A stretch of 37,853 nucleotides of DNA, taken from assembly GCA_011090425.1 (NCBI GenBank), contig PHGD01000037.1:1-37853 (forward strand), read 5' to 3'. The stretch is from Nitrospira sp. LK70 (lineage in GTDB: Bacteria; Nitrospirota; Nitrospiria; Nitrospirales; Nitrospiraceae). The notes below the pieces were generated by a model, which saw only the letters and a program-made list of their open reading frames with translations, made no database searches and was not told the origin of the DNA. The position numbers and the translations under genes were made by a program. Every line of letters starts with the position of its first letter. The first letter of the stretch is position 1. Of this stretch, positions 1 to 7,592 are shown piece by piece.

Positions 1-91
1 AGCGCTCGGCCGCTGCCCGGCGTGACATCGTTCCCTCAACCACGGCGTCAATCACTCGTTCTCTCAAGTCTTGTGAATAGCCTGTCCCCAT
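1..91 (-). mobile_element. IS630-family transposase, N-terminal part cut by window edge
   Basis: Thirty codons are readable from an ATG at 91 down to the window edge. They begin MGTGYSQDLRERV and continue to SRRAAAERF-type residues, the typical N-terminal helix-turn-helix of IS630/Tc1-mariner-like transposases, where a YSxDLRxRV start and an SxRxxAxxF helix are usual. A good ribosome binding site (AAGGAGG, about 8 nt upstream) supports this start. The catalytic DDE domain lies outside the window, so intactness cannot be judged. I could not define the terminal inverted repeat in the 100 bases upstream. It sits directly downstream of a toxin-antitoxin pair. Confidence 0.8.
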
Positions 92-195
92 CAACCCGGC
101 CTCCTTCCCGGTCTCACCAGGAAAGCACACCGACGCCTGAGTTGAGAATCCTTTTCTGATCCAGGCTATTCGAGGAATGCTCTAGATGCGGTGGA

Positions 196-507
196 TTACG
201 CTGCAGTCTTCTTTAGGCGGAATTCGGTGCGGTAGCCGGTTGCGGCAAGGACTCGGATCAGCACATCGGTCGAGACACCCTGTGTATTGCCGTTCGCAAT
301 GGCGGTGACTCGGGTTCTTGAGGTTCCGGCGCGCTTGGCGATTTCGGCATGGGTGAGTCGTCCTGCCTGAATGATCTTGGCCAGTGACATGGTCAATTCC
401 GAGCGAAACTCCATTTCGGCAGTGTCGGCGACTGATAGTCTCAAGGCCCGCCCAAGTTCTTCGGCTGTACGAACGGTCACACCCTTACGAGTTTTAGTGG
501 TTGCCAT
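196..507 (-). CDS. higA: XRE-family antitoxin (HigA-like)
   Basis: This 103-residue protein has a C-terminal XRE-type helix-turn-helix at about residues 40-90 (AEIAKRAGTSRTRVTAIANG), the DNA-binding fold of HigA antitoxins. Such antitoxins bind the toxin and repress their own operon. The ATG at 507 lies inside the 3' end of the toxin gene (14-base overlap), giving the toxin-first order typical of higBA loci. The likely operator is the palindrome at 832-859 upstream of the toxin. Pairing with a Gp49/RelE-like toxin makes the role clear; the exact subfamily is inferred. Confidence 0.85.
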   Translation of the reverse strand: MATTKTRKGVTVRTAEELGRALRLSVADTAEMEFRSELTMSLAKIIQAGRLTHAEIAKRAGTSRTRVTAIANGNTQGVSTDVLIRVLAATGYRTEFRLKKTAA

Positions 508-826
508 GTAATACCTCCTCCAGCCGTTGTTGCCCTACCGCAATTTCATGCACCGGTGTCTTCCGTGTTTTCTTGTAGAATCCATGGAACACGATGATGG
601 CATCCGCCAATTTGACGAAATAAAACACCCGTACAGCTGTTCCTGCGCTTTTCACTCTCAGTTCATGGACGCCGGAAGCCACCACGGGCATCGGCCTGCT
701 GAGCGGCAGACCGAGATGAACCCCTTTTTGTATGTCGCGGAGGGCTTCGCCGATCTCCCGTTTTACCGGCGGCGATTGTTCTCGAATGAATGCCAGTGCC
801 TTCGGATGAAACGTGATCGACTTCAC
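494..826 (-). CDS. higB: RelE/HigB-like toxin (phage Gp49-like family)
   Basis: The protein is about 110 residues. The segments 'VKREIGEALRDIQKG', 'GVHELRVKSAGTAVRVFYF' and 'IIVFHGFYKKTRKTP' are characteristic of the Gp49-like/HigB branch of RelE-fold mRNA interferases, which cleave ribosome-bound mRNA. The reading frame can be opened at a TTG at 844, but that codon lies inside the palindrome 832-859. I prefer the GTG at 826, giving MKSITFHPKAL. A plausible promoter (TTGCAG near 857-862, 18-bp gap, CATACT near 833-838, minus strand) would start transcription at or next to this GTG, suggesting a leaderless mRNA. The stop overlaps higA. Confidence 0.85.
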   Translation of the reverse strand: MKSITFHPKALAFIREQSPPVKREIGEALRDIQKGVHLGLPLSRPMPVVASGVHELRVKSAGTAVRVFYFVKLADAIIVFHGFYKKTRKTPVHEIAVGQQRLEEVLHGNH

Positions 827-831
827 ACGGA

Positions 832-859
832 CAGTATGTCTCAAATTCTAGACATACTG
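832..859. promoter_or_regulatory. Perfect palindrome, probable HigA operator
   Basis: CAGTATGTCT (832-841) and AGACATACTG (850-859) form a perfect 10-bp inverted repeat with an 8-bp spacer. It lies immediately upstream of the proposed GTG start of the toxin gene and covers the proposed -10 and spacer. Antitoxin operators of HigBA systems are usually palindromes in this position, so autorepression is the natural inference. Confidence 0.65.
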
Positions 860-932
860 CAAGGGCTATGGCTTGTAAGAGCCTTGGTATCGAAGCGGCT
901 AGTCAATGAGTGCGCTGACAGCGCGAATATTG

Positions 933-1388
933 TTAGGCTTTCGATTTAACTGTTGATGAGGAATCTGAATCGGCTGGTTGACTGTTTTCTTCCTCGGCAG
1001 GTTTCTCTTCTTCCGGCACGTCAAACCACTGGACCAACATCTCTTCCCACCAGACCTGAGTCACTTCGTCTCCTGGATCGGTCCCCAGAAAGGCCACATC
1101 GTCTTTCGTGATGGACGACCCGACGAGCTGAGGCTGGAATTTCGCCCGGTTGATGACTTCTTTTGTGGCATAGCCGCCGATGATCCAGGAATCGGGATCG
1201 GCTCGGCGAGATTTGTAGGCCTTCAAGCCATGCTTGAGGTACATGAAGATCTGCTGTTGGATCGGATCGGCGACGCCGGACTGAGGCAGGCTAAGGGTTT
1301 TCTCGATGGGCTTTCGCCAATACCGATCATCGTAGCGCGACGTGATCAGCTGGAGCATCTTCTTTCCTAATTCAGCATCAAGCGGCAT
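933..1388 (-). CDS. Conserved hypothetical protein with acidic tail
   Basis: This 151-residue soluble protein has no signal peptide or membrane segment. It has a compact N-terminal part (about 1-120) with several aromatic residues (RYDDRYWRKP, SWIIGG, VWWEEML). Its tail is low-complexity and rich in Glu, Ser and Asp (about 121-151). I do not recognise the family. The start is 20 bases after the stop of the PEBP-family gene, so it is probably the last gene of a short operon. No strong ribosome binding site precedes the ATG. Confidence 0.65.
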   Translation of the reverse strand: MPLDAELGKKMLQLITSRYDDRYWRKPIEKTLSLPQSGVADPIQQQIFMYLKHGLKAYKSRRADPDSWIIGGYATKEVINRAKFQPQLVGSSITKDDVAFLGTDPGDEVTQVWWEEMLVQWFDVPEEEKPAEEENSQPADSDSSSTVKSKA

Positions 1389-1408
1389 GGTTTCTTTCTG
1401 ACTCGTTG

Positions 1409-1966
1409 TTATTTGCGGCCAGACAGACCTGTGAACGAGGCCTTTGCCAGGGCATTCTGGTTGAGATAGTACCCGACCATCGCCCCGGAAGCCTCAGGCT
1501 TGAGAGGGAGTTGGTCCACCTTCAATGCAAACACCGTAAAGACATAGCGATGCGGCTTGTGTCCAGGAGGAGGACAGGGTCCACCGTACCCAGACTGACC
1601 AAAATCTGTCATGCTCTGTATGCTGAACTGCGGAGCGCCAGGGCCGTCAGGCTTTCCTGCATCAGCAGCGAGCGCAGTCATATCCGGAGGAATATTGAAG
1701 ACGATCCAGTGCCACCAGCCGCTACCGGTCGGAGCATCGGGGTCATAGACCGTCACCGCAAAGCTCTTGGTACCCTTCGGGGCGTTGGTCCAGCGCAATT
1801 CAGGGGATACATTGTCACCGTTGCATCCAAAGCCGTTGAAGATATGTTCTTTGCCGATGGTGCCCTTGTTCTTGATGGTCGGACTGGTGAGCTGAAAATC
1901 GGCTGCAGCACCGATGCCGGGGAGGAGCGCGATGGCAAACAGAATGCCGCCCCATGTCGGCCTCAT
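1409..1966 (-). CDS. Secreted YbhB/YbcL (PEBP) family protein
   Basis: This is a 185-residue protein of the phosphatidylethanolamine-binding / Raf-kinase-inhibitor-like family, bacterial YbhB/YbcL branch. An N-terminal signal peptide (about 1-22, cleavage near GAAA-DF) predicts periplasmic location. Family hallmarks are 'GDNVSPELRWTNAPKGTKSFAVTVYDPDAP', 'GWWHWIVFNIPP', 'YGGPCPPPGHKPHRYVFTVFAL', together shaping the anion-binding pocket. Length is normal. A GAGAGGGG element precedes the ATG. It lies between the broken dienelactone hydrolase and the hypothetical gene at 933-1388, probably one transcription unit. The physiological ligand of this family is not settled. Confidence 0.93.
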   Translation of the reverse strand: MRPTWGGILFAIALLPGIGAAADFQLTSPTIKNKGTIGKEHIFNGFGCNGDNVSPELRWTNAPKGTKSFAVTVYDPDAPTGSGWWHWIVFNIPPDMTALAADAGKPDGPGAPQFSIQSMTDFGQSGYGGPCPPPGHKPHRYVFTVFALKVDQLPLKPEASGAMVGYYLNQNALAKASFTGLSGRK

Positions 1967-2049
1967 AGCTCGTCCCCTCTCCCACAGGATGTCGAAAAAA
2001 TCCTCCGGCCTCGTGTTCGCAGCGCGCCCTGCATTCTCCTCCTAACCAG

Positions 2050-2722
2050 CTAGCCGAGGTGTTGTTTGAAGAAGGCCTTGGCTCGTGCCCAAGCGTCCTT
2101 CGCTGCCTCCGGCCGATACACCGATGGGTCGGTATCTCGGAAAAATGCATGGGCAGCACCAGGGTAGATCTTGATCTCGCCGGCTTTCCCATACTTCTTC
2201 AACGCCGCGGCTAGTCGTTGCACGTCAGCCTTCGTAATCCAGCCATCGTCTTCACCATACAGATACAACAACGGACAGGCTAGCTTCTGGATCGGGGTAT
2301 CGGGATTGGGTAGGATTGACACACGGCAGCATGAGCGCATAGGAGCCGCCCATACAAAAGCCGGTGACGCCGATCCTTGCCGCATCGACCTCTGGAACTG
2401 ATTTCAGATAGGCCACGGTGGCATTCAAATCGGTCAGCCCATCTTCCTGTTTCAACGTATTCATCAGCTTGCCGGCTTCCCCGGCGTCAGTAGTGAGTGG
2501 ATGCCCCAGTCGCGAATAGAGGTCCGGAGCGATTGCAACGTAGCCTTCTGCCGCATACCGTTTCGCGATATCCTTAATATGGTCGGTGAGCCCCCACCAT
2601 TCCTGGACTATAATGATGGCAGGCCGCTTATCCTTGGTCTGTGGAGCCGCCACGAAGGCCCGCATCGTCACCACTTTTCCACTCGGATACTGAACGGTCG
2701 CCTCTCGGATGGATTCAGCCAT
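2050..2722 (-). pseudogene. Dienelactone hydrolase family gene broken by a frameshifting deletion
   Basis: The first part (2722 to about 2310) begins MAESIREATVQYPSG after a good GGAGGTGA site and contains the alpha/beta-hydrolase nucleophile elbow GFCMGG with the catalytic Cys. The frame then shifts. The second part (about 2330 down to 2050) supplies YGEDDGW with the catalytic Asp and GAAHAFF with the catalytic His. The full triad is therefore present but split between frames. The piece usually linking them, about 20 residues around an 'AAVPFYG'-like strand, is missing. Total length, 673 bases, is one more than a multiple of three. A deletion of some 65 bases is the simplest cause; assembly error is possible. 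The family hydrolyses lactones and related esters. Confidence 0.8.
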
Positions 2723-2743
2723 GAGTCACCTCCGCACTTTAGC

Positions 2744-2849
2744 GAGTGCTGAATCACGAGCCCTGAGTGCTGAGTGAGAACCCCTCGCCGAGAAATCGTC
2801 TGGTTTCCTGCTCTTCAACTCAAGACTCAGCAATCAAATCTCAGCACTT
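2744..2849. repeat. Cluster of short GAGTGCTGA repeats, direct and inverted
   Basis: GAGTGCTGA occurs at 2744-2752 and 2765-2773, and its inverted form TCAGCACTT at 2841-2849, in the gap between tldE and the broken dienelactone hydrolase gene. Copies at opposite ends could pair in RNA around a 70-base loop. This resembles small intergenic repeat debris; no regulatory role can be shown. Confidence 0.45.
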
Positions 2850-2851
2850 AC

Positions 2852-4231
2852 TTAATTGCCTGCCACCATCATCTCGGAGATTTTAAGCGTCGGGCTCGCA
2901 ATGCGTCCACGGAACACGAGGTCATTCCCGACCACTTCGAGATCCTTGAACATCTGTTTGAGATTCCCCGCAATGGTGATTTCTTCGACAGGATAGGTGA
3001 TTTCGCCGTTTTCAATCCAGAACCCACTGGCCCCGCGCGAGTAATCGCCGGTGACCATATTGATTCCGAACCCGATCAGCTCGGTGACATAGAGCCCTTC
3101 CTTGACCGAGCCGATAATCTCTTGAGGACTCTTCACGCCGGGCACGAGATAGAAGTTCGTCGGGCCGACTGACGGACTTTCGCCCACGCTCCGCGACGCA
3201 TTTCCGGTCGAGGGAAGGCTCAGCTTCTTTCCGGAATAGGTATCGAGCAAATAGCTTTTCAGCACGCCACGCTCCACGATCGTGTTCTTGCGCGTGGCCA
3301 ACCCTTCGCCGTCAAACGGACGAGATCCGAGACCTCCGACCATACGGCCGTCGTCGTACACGGTCATCAGATCGGATGCAACCACCTGGCCCATTTTGTC
3401 GAGAAGAAACGAGGCCCGCTTGTAGAGACCGTAGCCGGACACAGCGCTGCATAAGTTTGCCAGCAGACTCCCGGCCGTTTCTTGATCGAACACGACCGGC
3501 ACTCGCTTCGTCGCCACCTTGCGTGCACCCAACCGGCGAATGACTCGCCTGGCCGCCTCCTGCCCGATCGACTCTGCAGACGCCAACCGTGCAAACTTGC
3601 GTTGGACCTCGTACCAGGAATCTCGCTGCATGGCCTCGGTTCCGGACTCAGTCGCAATCGGGGAGACGGACAGCGAAAAATTTGAACTCTTATAGGACCC
3701 AACGAATCCGTGGCTGTTCGCCAGCACCACTCGTCCGGACGACGAATCGAACTCCGCACCTTCCGAGTTCGTCACCCGTGGGTCGGCAGCAAAGGCCGCC
3801 GCTTCTCCGCGCTTGGCCCAATCAATCTGCGTTTCCGTATTGACCACCGTCTCATCATAGAGATCAAGGCTCGGCTGCTCTGTGGCCATCTGAGCCACAT
3901 CCGGTAACCCTGATACCTCATCCTCAACCACCGCCCTGGCCAAGGCGCACGTGTCTGCAACAAGCCGTTCGAGGGAGTCTTTCGTAAAATCGGACGTGGA
4001 TGTGGTCGCCGACCGCTTTCCGATGAAGACGCGCAATCCTAACCGCTTCTCCCTCGCCTTCGTCAATCGATCGACCGCGCCGATCCGTACTTGGACCGAA
4101 AGGGTCTCCCCATCGGCCACCACGATATCGGCCTCCGTTGCGCCGCAGGCTTTCGCACGAGCCAGGACATCGGCAGCAAGTTGGGCATACCCGTTGGTCG
4201 TATCTTTTTGGCTTGAGGACTTTTGGAGCAT
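2852..4231 (-). CDS. tldE: TldE/PmbA metalloprotease-family protein
   Basis: This 459-residue cytoplasmic protein is the PmbA/TldE partner of TldD. The two form a heterodimeric protease known for processing peptide substrates such as microcin B17 precursor and CcdA. Visible family features are the N-terminal segment 'ATEADIVVADGETLSVQVRIG', the central 'ADPRVTNSEGAEFDSSSGRVVLANSHGF', and the C-terminal 'GDYSRGASGFWIENGEITYPVEEITIAGNL'. It lacks the HExxxH zinc motif, as expected for TldE. It begins 21 bases after the stop of tldD, so the two are co-transcribed in the order tldD-tldE. Confidence 0.95.
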   Translation of the reverse strand: MLQKSSSQKDTTNGYAQLAADVLARAKACGATEADIVVADGETLSVQVRIGAVDRLTKAREKRLGLRVFIGKRSATTSTSDFTKDSLERLVADTCALARAVVEDEVSGLPDVAQMATEQPSLDLYDETVVNTETQIDWAKRGEAAAFAADPRVTNSEGAEFDSSSGRVVLANSHGFVGSYKSSNFSLSVSPIATESGTEAMQRDSWYEVQRKFARLASAESIGQEAARRVIRRLGARKVATKRVPVVFDQETAGSLLANLCSAVSGYGLYKRASFLLDKMGQVVASDLMTVYDDGRMVGGLGSRPFDGEGLATRKNTIVERGVLKSYLLDTYSGKKLSLPSTGNASRSVGESPSVGPTNFYLVPGVKSPQEIIGSVKEGLYVTELIGFGINMVTGDYSRGASGFWIENGEITYPVEEITIAGNLKQMFKDLEVVGNDLVFRGRIASPTLKISEMMVAGN

Positions 4232-4252
4232 GACCTTACGAGTAACGCCTTC

Positions 4253-5683
4253 CTATCTCTGCGTACCGCCGACCGTAATTTCGTCGATCTTGATTGTCGG
4301 CAAGCCCACGCCGACCGGCACAGATTGGCCGTCCTTGCCGCAAGTGCCGATGCCGTTGTCGAGCTTCAGATCGTGTCCGACCATGGACACCTTGGTGAGG
4401 ATCTCCGGTCCATTCCCGATCAATGTGGCTCCCTTCACCGGTGTCGTGATCCGTCCGTCCTCGATGAGGTAGGCCTCGCTGGCAGAGAACACGAACTTTC
4501 CGTTCGTGATATCGACTTGCCCGCCTCCGAACGAGACGGCGTACAGCCCATTTTTCACCGACCGGATAATGTCCTGAGGATCCGACTCCCCGGCTAACAT
4601 GAAGGTATTCGTCATTCGAGGAAGCACCACGCTTTGATAATTCTCACGCCGACCGTTGCCGGTGAGGGGAATCCCCATGAGGCGTGCGTTGAGCTTATCG
4701 GTGATATAGCGGCGGAGGATGCCCTTCTCAATGAGTGGGGTGCAGCTGGTCGGTGTTCCCTCATCATCCATATTCAACGAGCCTCGTCGAAACGGAAGGG
4801 TTCCATCATCGACGATCGTACAGACGTCCGATGCCACGCGTTTTCCGACCAAATTTGAGAAAGCCGATGTTTTTTTCCGGTTGAAATCGGCTTCCAATCC
4901 ATGTCCGATCGCTTCATGCAACAGAATACCAGGCCATCCGCCGGCCAACACAACAGGCATCACCCCGGCCGGAGCATCCACGGCGGACAAATTAAGGATC
5001 GCCTCTCTCGCGGCTTCTCGCGCATAGCTCAAGTGTCGATTGTCCTCACGGTAGAACTCGAACCCAACCCGGCCTCCTCCACCGAAGCTTCCAACCTGTC
5101 GATTGTCACGATCCTCGGCAATACAGGTGATTTGCAGACGGGACAACGGTTGAATGTCGCCGACCAGCGCCCCATCAGACGTCGCTACAGCCACCACCTT
5201 GTACTCAGTGTTGAAAGAAGCCATCACGTTCTTAATACGAGGATCGTACCGCCTGGCTTCGGCATCGATTTCATTCAATAACGTCACACGATCGGCCGTC
5301 GCCACCTCGGCCCTCGCCCGTTCGATCGGATACAAGTCTCTGGTCGGTCGGCGCTGGGTGGGTACCGGAGCGGGAGAATCTCCCTTGGGAGAATTGGCGA
5401 TGTAGCGTGCCGTATCGGCCGCAATCTCCAGATCCTTCTTCGTGAGTTCGTCCGAGTAGGCAAACCCTGTTTTTTCGCGGGCGGTCGCACGGACCCCGAC
5501 CCCTTGAGACACGCCCTTCGCAGCGCGTTTGACGATGCCTTCCTCCATCGAAACCGACTCCGACGTGCGGGACTCGAAATAAAGATCCGCATAATCAACA
5601 TCCTTCACGTTCAGCCGATCGAGCGCGTGCTGGGCTTCGAGTTCGGTGACACCGAATTTGGCTAGCTGAACCGGCTCAAGCAT
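4253..5683 (-). CDS. tldD: Metalloprotease TldD
   Basis: This 476-residue catalytic subunit of the TldD/TldE protease carries the zinc motif HEAIGHGLEADF (HExxxH form) near residue 255. Other family markers are 'ASFNTEYKVVAVATSDGALVGD', 'DDEGTPTSCTPLIEKGIL' and the C-terminal 'GNGPEILTKVSMVGHDLKLD'. The ATG at 5683 is preceded by a strong GAGGAGGT site. It heads a two-gene unit with tldE and is divergent from uppS. Length matches the family. Confidence 0.96.
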   Translation of the reverse strand: MLEPVQLAKFGVTELEAQHALDRLNVKDVDYADLYFESRTSESVSMEEGIVKRAAKGVSQGVGVRATAREKTGFAYSDELTKKDLEIAADTARYIANSPKGDSPAPVPTQRRPTRDLYPIERARAEVATADRVTLLNEIDAEARRYDPRIKNVMASFNTEYKVVAVATSDGALVGDIQPLSRLQITCIAEDRDNRQVGSFGGGGRVGFEFYREDNRHLSYAREAAREAILNLSAVDAPAGVMPVVLAGGWPGILLHEAIGHGLEADFNRKKTSAFSNLVGKRVASDVCTIVDDGTLPFRRGSLNMDDEGTPTSCTPLIEKGILRRYITDKLNARLMGIPLTGNGRRENYQSVVLPRMTNTFMLAGESDPQDIIRSVKNGLYAVSFGGGQVDITNGKFVFSASEAYLIEDGRITTPVKGATLIGNGPEILTKVSMVGHDLKLDNGIGTCGKDGQSVPVGVGLPTIKIDEITVGGTQR

Positions 5684-5800
5684 ACTATGGTTACCTCCTC
5701 ATCCCTGTCGGCTGATGGGCGAGTATAGCCCATTCATTTCCGCCGTCGCAATGCGACGCGTCACAGAGCCGGATTGGTGAGACCGTTTCCGAGTTATCGT

Positions 5801-5829
5801 TTGACATTCCTTACCCCCGACAGTAGACT
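5801..5829 (+). promoter_or_regulatory. Sigma70-type promoter for the uppS operon
   Basis: TTGACA (5801-5806) and TAGACT (5824-5829) are separated by exactly 17 bp, a near-consensus housekeeping promoter. Transcription would begin near 5836, leaving a leader of about 55 bases before the uppS ATG at 5891. It lies in the divergent gap between tldD and uppS. Confidence 0.75.
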
Positions 5830-5890
5830 TTCCCCACTTGTCTCCCCTAAATAACTAACGCTGGATATGAGGAGAGCGCTCTAGGCTTGT

Positions 5891-6676
5891 ATGGCACATC
5901 ACTCGACTTCAAGTTTCGACCATCTGTCCGAGAGCGAATTGACCGCCAAGTTGGAGCCGGAACTGCTTCCGAAACATGTTGCGGTCATCATGGACGGCAA
6001 CGGTCGGTGGGCCGAACTTCGCGGTCTCCCTCGCATCGCAGGCCATCGCGAAGGCATCAATTCCGTCAGGGAGATGATCACCCTCTGCTTGGAACTCGGT
6101 ATCCATGCTCTGACCATCTACGCGTTTTCGCAAGAAAATTGGAACCGCCCGACACAAGAAATCAGCGCGCTCATGGGGCTCTTGGAGCATTACCTTTCTA
6201 CCGAACGGGCCAGCTTGATTGAGCAAGGTGTGTGCTTCCGTGCCATCGGCCGCCACGAGCTGCTCCCCCCATCGGCCCAACACTGGGTTCGCATGACCGA
6301 GAAAGAAACGGGTCACCTCGATAAGCTGATCCTGACGGTCGCCCTCAGCTACGGAGGACGAGCAGAAATCGTCGATGCAGTAAAAACGCTGCTGGAGGAC
6401 GTCCAGACGGGAACTGTACAAGCGAGCCTTATCGATGAAACCACGATCCAGCAGTACCTGTACACACACTCGCTCCAGGACCCGGATTTACTGATTCGGA
6501 CGAGCGGAGAAACCAGGATCAGCAACTTTCTCCTGTGGCAGCTGGCCTACACGGAGTTGTGCTTCACGCCGACCTTGTGGCCCGATTTTCGGCGACGGGA
6601 GTTCCTGCTCGCGCTGATCGAGTATCAACGACGGGAGCGCCGCTTTGGCCGAGTCCTGAGCACCGTCTCTTCGTAG
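5891..6676 (+). CDS. uppS: Undecaprenyl diphosphate synthase
   Basis: This 261-residue cis-prenyltransferase adds isopentenyl units to farnesyl diphosphate to make the C55 carrier lipid for peptidoglycan. Family motifs are clear: 'VIMDGNGRWAE' (catalytic Asp, near residue 35), 'HREGINSVRE', 'TIYAFSQENWNRP', 'ALSYGGRAEI', and 'PDLLIRTSGETRISNFLLWQLAYTELCF'. It is the first gene of the uppS-cdsA-dxr-rseP-proS run. It has a short extra N-terminal segment of about 25 residues rich in Ser and His. Confidence 0.97.
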   Translation: MAHHSTSSFDHLSESELTAKLEPELLPKHVAVIMDGNGRWAELRGLPRIAGHREGINSVREMITLCLELGIHALTIYAFSQENWNRPTQEISALMGLLEHYLSTERASLIEQGVCFRAIGRHELLPPSAQHWVRMTEKETGHLDKLILTVALSYGGRAEIVDAVKTLLEDVQTGTVQASLIDETTIQQYLYTHSLQDPDLLIRTSGETRISNFLLWQLAYTELCFTPTLWPDFRRREFLLALIEYQRRERRFGRVLSTVSS

Positions 6677-6729
6677 CCCTTGTGGGGCATCCACCCAGTA
6701 CCGAAGGCCTCCCTCGCAGCTCGATATCC

Positions 6730-7572
6730 GTGACCACCTCACCAGCACGCACAAGAGGGTTCGATCTCCGGCGTCTCTATACGGCAGCTGTGCTTATTCC
6801 GGCGGTCTACATCATTATCGTGTACCTCGCTCCATGGGCCTTGACGCTGCTCTTGATCGCCGTAGGGTCCATTGCGTTAGTGGAGCTGTATCAGATCTGT
6901 TTTCAGTCCCGTTTCAACCGTCTCGTGGTCGGAGTTGGACTGGCAGCCTTTGTCCTGGTCGTAGCGCACGATCACTTGTCTCTTGCTTTGCCTCCTCTTC
7001 TGGCCGCCTCGGTGCTCGCTGTGTCGATCGCTGTTTCCATTTCACCCGATCGGACTGATCACCTGTGGAAAGGTACCCTGATTGTCCTCTCCGGTGTGCT
7101 GTACGTCGGCTTTCCCCTCAGCACAGTGGTATCGACCCGCTCCTTGCCGACTGGTGAATTCCTTGCCCTGTTTCTAGCGGTAGTCACGTGGACGTCCGAC
7201 ACCGGCGCCTACTACGCCGGAACCCTGTGGGGCAAACACCCTCTTCTACCGTCGGTCAGCCCGAAGAAAACTGTCGAGGGAGTACTCGGAGGGCTCGCAC
7301 TGGCCGTTGGTACCGCATTATTGGCTCAGTGGTGGTTTGCCTCACAACTCTCACCGTCGGATGCGGTCATTCTCGGTATACTGCTGACCGTAACAGGTTT
7401 GCTCGGAGACCTTTTTGAATCGGCAATTAAACGCCGGATGGGCGTCAAAGATTCCGGTGGAATCCTGCCCGGCCATGGCGGTATGTTGGACCGGCTCGAT
7501 AGTCTCTTGTTCACCGCCCCCACCTTCTACTACTATGTCGCCTACGTACGCAGCCTGTCGCCGTCTCTATAG
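6730..7572 (+). CDS. cdsA: Phosphatidate cytidylyltransferase
   Basis: CdsA converts phosphatidic acid and CTP to CDP-diacylglycerol, the branch point of phospholipid synthesis, in the inner membrane. The C-terminal signature is complete: 'SAIKRRMGVKDSGGILPGHGG' followed by MLDRLDSLL. Seven or eight hydrophobic segments precede and surround it. The frame is open from 6535, but that part overlaps uppS and reads as non-coding. I chose the GTG at 6730, giving MTTSPARTRGFDLRRLY and a protein of 280 residues, normal for the family. The ribosome binding site is weak, so coupling to uppS (53 bases upstream) is possible. Confidence 0.93.
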   Translation: MTTSPARTRGFDLRRLYTAAVLIPAVYIIIVYLAPWALTLLLIAVGSIALVELYQICFQSRFNRLVVGVGLAAFVLVVAHDHLSLALPPLLAASVLAVSIAVSISPDRTDHLWKGTLIVLSGVLYVGFPLSTVVSTRSLPTGEFLALFLAVVTWTSDTGAYYAGTLWGKHPLLPSVSPKKTVEGVLGGLALAVGTALLAQWWFASQLSPSDAVILGILLTVTGLLGDLFESAIKRRMGVKDSGGILPGHGGMLDRLDSLLFTAPTFYYYVAYVRSLSPSL

Positions 7573-7592
7573 GAGAATTGAGAGGAGAGGAT

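Noticed and set aside
527-949. Plus-strand open frame over the TA pair
   Set aside because: It is antisense to a well-supported toxin gene, has no ribosome binding site and no recognisable domain.
6535-6729. 65-residue N-terminal extension of CdsA
   Set aside because: It overlaps uppS in another frame, is not hydrophobic or CdsA-like, and the GTG at 6730 gives a normal length.
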